Shown: piece after piece, positions 6,544 through 10,693 of the stretch
Numbering within the stretch: the first letter of the stretch is position 1
How the letters are laid out: each line of letters opens with the position of its first letter
From: Comamonadaceae bacterium CG_4_10_14_3_um_filter_60_75
GTDB taxonomy: Bacteria > Pseudomonadota > Gammaproteobacteria > Burkholderiales > Burkholderiaceae_C
NCBI GenBank assembly: GCA_002784245.1
Contig: PFKL01000078.1
Span: 1-10,693, forward strand
Reading direction: 5' to 3'
Length of the DNA stretch: 10,693 bases
Notes under the pieces: generated by a model
Told to the model about the DNA's origin: nothing
Database searches by the model: none
What the model saw: only the letters and a program-made list of their open reading frames with translations
Position numbers and translations under genes: made by a program

Positions 6544-7535
6544 GACGCACCTGCCAAATCGTTGAAGCTGCGCTGGTGCAAGCTGCGCTCGCGCAAGATA
6601 CGTTCACAGTGCGTGGGGTCACGCGGCTGCAGCACACTGGCCGGACGCGGCAGATAAAAGTCCCATAGCCGTGAGATCCAGAAGCGCAGCGCTGCACCGC
6701 GCAGCAGGGCGGGCAGCAGCGCGCGCTCGGCGTCGTGCAACGGCCGCACCGTGCTGTACGCCCGCAGAAACGTCTGGGCGTGAGCGCTCAGGTGCGCCGC
6801 GTCTTTTGGGTCAATGCACCAGTCGTTCAGGCAGACTGCCAGGTCAAACAGCCAGGTATCGACGCCGGCAAAATAAAAATCAAAGAAGCCGCTGAGCACC
6901 GGCGCGCCATCGACTGTGTCGAACATCACGTTGTCACGAAACAGGTCGGCGTGGATGGGGCCGCGCGGCAGGCGGGCGTAATCAGGGGTCGTGGCAAGCT
7001 GGTTTTGGTGGGCTAGTTCGTCTTGCAGCAGCGTTTTTTGCGCGTCACCAAGGTGGGGAAGAACCACCGGCGCGGTCTCGTTACACCAGGCCAGTCCACG
7101 CAGATGTGGCTGTTGCAGGCAGAAGTCGCGTCCGGCCAGGTGCATGCGCGCCAACGTGGCGCCCACCTGCGCGCAATGTGCCGGGCCAGGATGCAGTTCA
7201 CTGCGCCCAGGCAGCCTGTCAACCACCGCAGCGGGTTTGCCCAACAGCTGCAGCACCAGATTGCCAGCGGCATTGGCGTGCGGCTTGGGTACCGGAATGC
7301 CGTGCTGCGCCAGGTGGTGCATCAAGTGCAAATAAAACGGCAACTGCGCCTGCGTCAGCCGCTCAAACAGCGTCAGCACATAGTGGTGCGGCTGGCCTTC
7401 GCATTCGGTTGAGGCAAAGTAATTGGTGTTTTCGATGCCGTCGCTGCAGGCCTTCAGGCTGGTAAGTTCGCCCAGGTGCAGATCGTTTAGGAGCGAGCGG
7501 GCTTGGTGCTCAGAGACCTCGGTGTACACCGCCAT
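6540..7535 (-). CDS. thrB: Homoserine kinase (ThrB, aminoglycoside-phosphotransferase fold)
   Basis: Phosphorylates L-homoserine with ATP to O-phospho-L-homoserine, the penultimate step of threonine synthesis, in the cytoplasm. This is the kinase-like (APH/choline kinase fold) ThrB of Pseudomonas and beta-proteobacteria, not the GHMP-type enzyme of E. coli. The 331 residues show the N-lobe motif DGIENTNYFAS (about 33-43), LTLFERL, the catalytic loop PIHADLFRDN (Asp197 as catalytic base, Asn202 as metal ligand), and FFDFYFAGVDTWLFDLAVCLNDWC (Asp219 as second metal ligand, corresponding to the usual IDFYFA). Length is as expected for the family (about 315-330). It begins 3 bases after the stop of the DUF2782 gene and overlaps the next gene by 4 bases. 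The neighbourhood thrB / DUF2782 / polA is also known from Pseudomonas, which supports orthology. Confidence 0.94.
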   Translation of the reverse strand: MAVYTEVSEHQARSLLNDLHLGELTSLKACSDGIENTNYFASTECEGQPHHYVLTLFERLTQAQLPFYLHLMHHLAQHGIPVPKPHANAAGNLVLQLLGKPAAVVDRLPGRSELHPGPAHCAQVGATLARMHLAGRDFCLQQPHLRGLAWCNETAPVVLPHLGDAQKTLLQDELAHQNQLATTPDYARLPRGPIHADLFRDNVMFDTVDGAPVLSGFFDFYFAGVDTWLFDLAVCLNDWCIDPKDAAHLSAHAQTFLRAYSTVRPLHDAERALLPALLRGAALRFWISRLWDFYLPRPASVLQPRDPTHCERILRERSLHQRSFNDLAGAS

Positions 7536-7538
7536 CGG

Positions 7539-7856
7539 TCAGAACCCCAGCACATTCCAGCGCCGCTCGCCGCTTGCTGGCGCGACCTGGTAGCTGGGCA
7601 TGCCGCCTTTGGGCTGCACCGTGATCGAGCGGGTTTCGCCACCGACGCGCACCTCGTCGATGCGGTTGCTGGCGTCTTCGACACGGATGGTCTCTGTCAA
7701 CTGCTCCACCGGTGCACGTTGCGTCGCGGATGCGGCAGGCAGCGGTGGTGACGGCGCTGGCGTTTGCGCCTGGGCCATGCCGCTCATGAGCATAGCGGCA
7801 GCAGCGCCGAACAGACTTCGGGCAGATAACATCAGGGAAAAAGGGATAAATCGCAT
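7539..7856 (-). CDS. Small secreted DUF2782 protein
   Basis: The function of this family is unknown; members are small periplasmic proteins usually encoded between polA and thrB. This one has 105 residues: a signal peptide (basic start, hydrophobic core LFGAAAAMLMSG, cleavage predicted after AQA at residue 30), a Pro/Ala-rich linker, and a compact beta-rich core from about residue 52 to the end (ETIRVEDASNRIDEVRVGG to RRWNVLGF). The start at 7856 is chosen because it gives an intact signal peptide. A larger open frame reaching back to 8018 is rejected because it runs into the start of polA on the other strand. No Shine-Dalgarno site precedes the ATG, and the best promoter match places transcription start at or next to it. 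It is the first gene of the leftward operon and stops 3 bases before thrB. Confidence 0.85.
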   Translation of the reverse strand: MRFIPFSLMLSARSLFGAAAAMLMSGMAQAQTPAPSPPLPAASATQRAPVEQLTETIRVEDASNRIDEVRVGGETRSITVQPKGGMPSYQVAPASGERRWNVLGF

Positions 7857-7862
7857 CGTTTC

Positions 7863-7891
7863 ATTGTAGTTGGGCGGCTTCCTGTTGGCCA
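7863..7891 (-). promoter_or_regulatory. Candidate sigma-70 promoter for the DUF2782-thrB operon
   Basis: On the minus strand, TGGCCA (7886-7891, four of six matches to TTGACA) is followed after exactly 17 bases by TACAAT (7863-7868, five of six matches to TATAAT). It lies in the 53-base divergent region. The predicted start of transcription, about seven bases past the -10 box, falls on or beside the ATG at 7856. I could not find a comparably good plus-strand promoter for polA in this short spacer. Confidence 0.5.
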
Positions 7892-7909
7892 CGCAGGCAA
7901 AATGCCGCC

Positions 7910-10693
7910 ATGAACATTGCCCCCCCAAAAACGTTGCTGCTGGTCGACGGCTCCAGCTACCTGTACCGCGCCTTTCATGCCATGCCCGATTTGCGCGCCG
8001 TGCCGGGTGACCCGACAAGTGCGCCGACGGGGGCGATCCGCGGCATGATCAACATGCTGCAAAGCCTGCGCAAGGAGGTGCCTGCGGCCTACGCCGCTTG
8101 CGTGTTTGACGCCAAAGGCCCCACCTTCCGTGATGATTTGTACCCGCAGTACAAGGCCAACCGCTCGCCCATGCCCGATGACTTGCGCGCGCAGATTGAG
8201 CCGATTCACGAGGTGGTGCGCCTGATGGGCTGGAAGGTGCTGGCCATTCCCGGTGTCGAGGCTGATGACGTGATCGGCACGCTGGCGGCTACAGCCGCAG
8301 CGCAAGGCATGACGGTGGTGGTCAGCAGTGGTGACAAAGACCTGGCGCAACTGGTCAACGAGCGCATCACCATCATCGACACCATGAACGGCAAGCGCCG
8401 CGACGTAGCCGGTGTGACGGCAGAATTTGGCGTACCGCCGCACCTGATGCGCGACTACCAGACGCTGGTGGGTGACACCATCGACAACGTGCCCGGTGTG
8501 CCCAAGGTCGGTCCCAAAACGGCCGCCAAATGGCTCAACGAATACGGCTCGCTCGACGCCATCGTCGCCAACGCCGACAACATCAAGGGAGCGGTTGGCG
8601 AGAGCCTGAAAAAGTCGCTCGACTGGCTGCCCACTGGCCGCACGCTGGTCACCATCAAGACCGACTGTGACCTCGATGGCTGGGTAGCAGGGCTACCTGC
8701 TCTTGAAGATATAGCTGTTGGCGCAATGGATACGGGGGCTCTGGCCGGTTTTTATGAGAAGTTTGGATTCAAGGGCCTGGCCCGTGCGCTGGGGACCACG
8801 ACGTCAACAACGTTCGAAACCGTTGGTTCAGGAATTGGGGTCAGATCCGCGTCGCGTAGCGACGACGGCTCTGACCCCAATTCCGTGCGAGGCACTGCCA
8901 AAGAGGGGGACCTGTTCGATGAAGAACACGAAGCGCTGGCCACACCCGCTGCCCCCAGAATCACCGCGCTGCGTTACGACACCATCCTCACCTGGGACGC
9001 CTTCGACACGTGGTTTGCCAAACTCCAAGCCGCCGATCTGGTCGCCATCGATACCGAAACTACGTCACTGGTCGAAATGCGCGCGCAGATCGTCGGCATC
9101 AGCTTCAGCGTCAACCCCGGCGAGGCGGCCTACATCCCGCTGGCGCACGCTTACCCTGATGCGCCAGTGCAACTGCCTATCAACGAGGTGCTGGCCAAAA
9201 TGAAACCCTGGCTGGAAGACGCGACCCGACTCAAGCTCGGCCAGCACGTCAAATACGACCGCCATGTGTTTGCCAACCATGGCATCGAGGTGCAAGGCTA
9301 CGCGCACGACACCATGCTGCAAAGCTATGTGTTGGAAGTGCACAAGCCACACGGACTGGCCAGCCTGGCCGAACGTCACCTGGGGCGCAGCGGCATCAGC
9401 TTTGAAGACCTGTGCGGCAAGGGGGTGAACCAGATTTGCTTTGACCAGGTGGACATTGCCAAGGCCGCCGAATATTCGTGCGAAGACTCTGACATGACGC
9501 TCGACGTGCACCGCACGCTGTGGCCACTGCTGCAGGCTGATGCCAAGCTGCGCTTTGTCTACGAGTTAGAGATCAAGAGCAGCGAGGCGCTCTACCGCAT
9601 TGAGCGCAACGGTGTATTGATTGACGCGCCCATTTTGGCCACCCAAAGCCATGAGTTGGGTCAGCGCATTTTGCAACTTGAGAAAGAAGCCCACGAATTG
9701 GCCGGGCAACCGTTCAACCTGGCCAGCCCCAAGCAGATTGGCGAGATATTTTTCACCCAACTGGGCTTGCCCATCGTCAAGAAGACCGCTACTGGAGCAC
9801 CCAGCACCGACGACGAAGTGCTGCAAAAACTGGCTGAAGATTACCCGCTGCCGGCCAAGATTCTGGAGCACCGCGGCCTGGCCAAGCTCAAGGGCACCTA
9901 CACCGACAAATTGGCGCAACTGGCGCTGCCCCGCACCGGACGCGTGCACACGCATTACGCACAAGCCGTGGCGGTGACCGGGCGCCTTTCCAGCAATGAC
10001 CCCAACCTGCAAAACATTCCAGTGCGTACGCCCGAAGGCCGACGCGTGCGCGAGGCGTTTGTGGCACCACCGGGCTGCCAGATTGCCAGCGCCGACTACA
10101 GCCAGATCGAGTTGCGCATCATGGCGCACATCAGCGGTGACGCGGCCTTGCTGCTGGCGTTTCATGATGGCATGGACGTGCACCGCGCCACCGCTGCCGA
10201 GATTTTTGGCCTCGACACCGCGCAGGTGACCAGCGAGCAGCGCCGCTACGCCAAGGTCATCAACTTTGGCCTGATCTACGGCATGAGCGCTTTTGGCGTG
10301 GCCAAGGCGCTGGGCATCGACAACACGGCGGCCAAGAACTATGTGGCGCGGTATTTTGAGCGCTACCCGGGCGTCAAGCAGTACATGGAACACACCCGCC
10401 TGCAAGCCAAGGCCCAGGGTTATGTGGAAACCGTGTTTGGCCGCAGGCTGTACCTGCCCGAGATCAACTCACCCAACGGCCCGCGCCGCGCCGGTGCCGA
10501 GCGCGCCGCCATCAACGCGCCGATGCAAGGCACGGCCGCCGACCTGATCAAGCTGAGCATGGTGAAGGTGCAGGAGGTGATAGACGCGCAACACCTGGCC
10601 ACCAAGATGATCATGCAGGTGCACGACGAACTGGTGTTTGAGGTGCCCGAATCGGAGGTGGATTGGGTGCGCCATGAGGTGCCCAAACTCATG
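7910..10693 (+). CDS. polA: DNA polymerase I, C-terminus cut by window edge
   Basis: Fills gaps and removes RNA primers in replication and excision repair. 928 residues are seen; only a few tens at the C-terminus are missing. The 5'-3' flap nuclease domain comes first (LLLVDGSSYLYRAFHA near the start, then GVEADDVIGTLA, SSGDKDLAQLV and GVPKVGPKTAAKWL). The proofreading domain keeps its four acidic residues: Asp381 and Glu383 (AIDTETTS), Asp450 (GQHVKYD) and Asp528 (EDSDMT), so it should be active. The polymerase domain has motif A DYSQIELRIMAH (Asp729), motif B RRYAKVINFGLIYG (778-791) and motif C QVHDELVFE (His905, Asp906, Glu907). It diverges from the DUF2782 gene across 53 bases. Two unusual patches lie between the flap nuclease and proofreading domains: a low-GC3 repeat-like patch (residues 259-279) and an 18-residue palindrome-encoded insert (308-325). 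ATG at 7910 fits the family N-terminus; no strong ribosome site is visible. Confidence 0.97.
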   Translation, partial: MNIAPPKTLLLVDGSSYLYRAFHAMPDLRAVPGDPTSAPTGAIRGMINMLQSLRKEVPAAYAACVFDAKGPTFRDDLYPQYKANRSPMPDDLRAQIEPIHEVVRLMGWKVLAIPGVEADDVIGTLAATAAAQGMTVVVSSGDKDLAQLVNERITIIDTMNGKRRDVAGVTAEFGVPPHLMRDYQTLVGDTIDNVPGVPKVGPKTAAKWLNEYGSLDAIVANADNIKGAVGESLKKSLDWLPTGRTLVTIKTDCDLDGWVAGLPALEDIAVGAMDTGALAGFYEKFGFKGLARALGTTTSTTFETVGSGIGVRSASRSDDGSDPNSVRGTAKEGDLFDEEHEALATPAAPRITALRYDTILTWDAFDTWFAKLQAADLVAIDTETTSLVEMRAQIVGISFSVNPGEAAYIPLAHAYPDAPVQLPINEVLAKMKPWLEDATRLKLGQHVKYDRHVFANHGIEVQGYAHDTMLQSYVLEVHKPHGLASLAERHLGRSGISFEDLCGKGVNQICFDQVDIAKAAEYSCEDSDMTLDVHRTLWPLLQADAKLRFVYELEIKSSEALYRIERNGVLIDAPILATQSHELGQRILQLEKEAHELAGQPFNLASPKQIGEIFFTQLGLPIVKKTATGAPSTDDEVLQKLAEDYPLPAKILEHRGLAKLKGTYTDKLAQLALPRTGRVHTHYAQAVAVTGRLSSNDPNLQNIPVRTPEGRRVREAFVAPPGCQIASADYSQIELRIMAHISGDAALLLAFHDGMDVHRATAAEIFGLDTAQVTSEQRRYAKVINFGLIYGMSAFGVAKALGIDNTAAKNYVARYFERYPGVKQYMEHTRLQAKAQGYVETVFGRRLYLPEINSPNGPRRAGAERAAINAPMQGTAADLIKLSMVKVQEVIDAQHLATKMIMQVHDELVFEVPESEVDWVRHEVPKLM
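8711..8746. repeat. Repeat-like stretch in polA, matching one in plsC
   Basis: This 36-base stretch aligns without gaps to 3586-3621 (24 of 36 identical by eye; the shared blocks include ATAGCTGT and GCGCAA). It encodes residues 268-279 of DNA polymerase I. Just before it, GGTAGC (8683-8688) and GCTACC (8692-8697) form a small inverted repeat. From 8684 to 8719, 11 of 12 codons end in A or T, including the rare ATA, against strongly GC-ending codons around. I infer a degenerate copy of a dispersed repeat; chance is not excluded. Confidence 0.42.
8831..8884. repeat. 54-base palindromic (REP-like) element inside polA
   Basis: Perfect 15-base arms, GGAATTGGGGTCAGA (8831-8845) and TCTGACCCCAATTCC (8870-8884), enclose a core that itself pairs: CCG (8847-8849) with CGG (8866-8868) and CGTCGC (8850-8855) with GCGACG (8859-8864) around GTA. 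Only one mismatch (8846/8869) and one bulged base (8865) interrupt the hairpin. It is exactly 18 codons and starts on a codon boundary, so polA stays open. Arms with GGGGTCAGA/TCTGACCCC resemble REP-type palindromes associated with Y1 (RAYT) transposases in proteobacteria; that assignment is from memory. Confidence 0.85.

Noticed and set aside
7832..8443. 203-codon minus-strand open frame spanning the polA start
   Set aside because: It is antisense to the polA nuclease domain and crosses the divergent spacer without any motif.
9566..10405. 279-codon minus-strand open frame inside polA
   Set aside because: The plus strand encodes the conserved proofreading and polymerase domains here; the minus frame is a composition effect.

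Overview
This window looks like chromosomal core DNA of a GC-rich betaproteobacterium of the order Burkholderiales, most likely Comamonadaceae (Rhodoferax/Polaromonas-like). The basis is GC-rich third codon positions, the type of each protein, and the block polA / DUF2782 / thrB, which is a known proteobacterial neighbourhood. Genus and species are inference. Coding density is very high: eight genes, no gap above 53 bases, and no tRNA, rRNA, CRISPR array, transposase gene or phage gene.

Layout. Seven genes lie on the minus strand and one on the plus strand. From a 53-base divergent intergenic region (7857-7909), polA runs rightward and leaves the window. Leftward, in transcription order, come a small secreted DUF2782 protein, homoserine kinase (thrB), a BPSS1780-type membrane protein and a large PhoX-like (DUF839) lipoprotein. 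These four are tightly packed (3-base gap, 4-base overlap, 52-base gap) and end at a strong Rho-independent terminator at 3753-3788. A second leftward cluster starts directly after that terminator: a PlsC-type acyltransferase, exopolyphosphatase (ppx, 9-base gap) and an atypical pyruvate kinase-like protein (41-base gap) cut by the left window edge.

Working together. thrB makes O-phosphohomoserine for threonine synthesis. ppx and the PhoX-like protein are both phosphate-releasing families, one on cytoplasmic polyphosphate and one probably on extracytoplasmic phosphoesters. PlsC serves phospholipid synthesis and polA serves DNA repair. No single pathway unites them, and I see no defence system or other obviously new multi-gene system.

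The most interesting signals are below gene level. (1) A 54-base, almost fully self-complementary element (8831-8884) lies in frame inside polA and encodes 18 extra residues in the linker between the nuclease domains; it looks like a REP-type palindrome tolerated as protein. (2) Two 36-base stretches, one in plsC (3586-3621) and one in polA (8711-8746), match at 24 of 36 positions without gaps. Both sit in patches of A/T-ending codons unlike the rest of their genes, suggesting a dispersed repeat absorbed into coding sequence. (3) The pyruvate kinase-like protein has a long N-terminal extension, an enlarged B-domain region, and Lys and Leu at the positions that mark potassium-independent pyruvate kinases. 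(4) Two genes (DUF2782 and plsC) have start codons placed so that their mRNAs could be leaderless.
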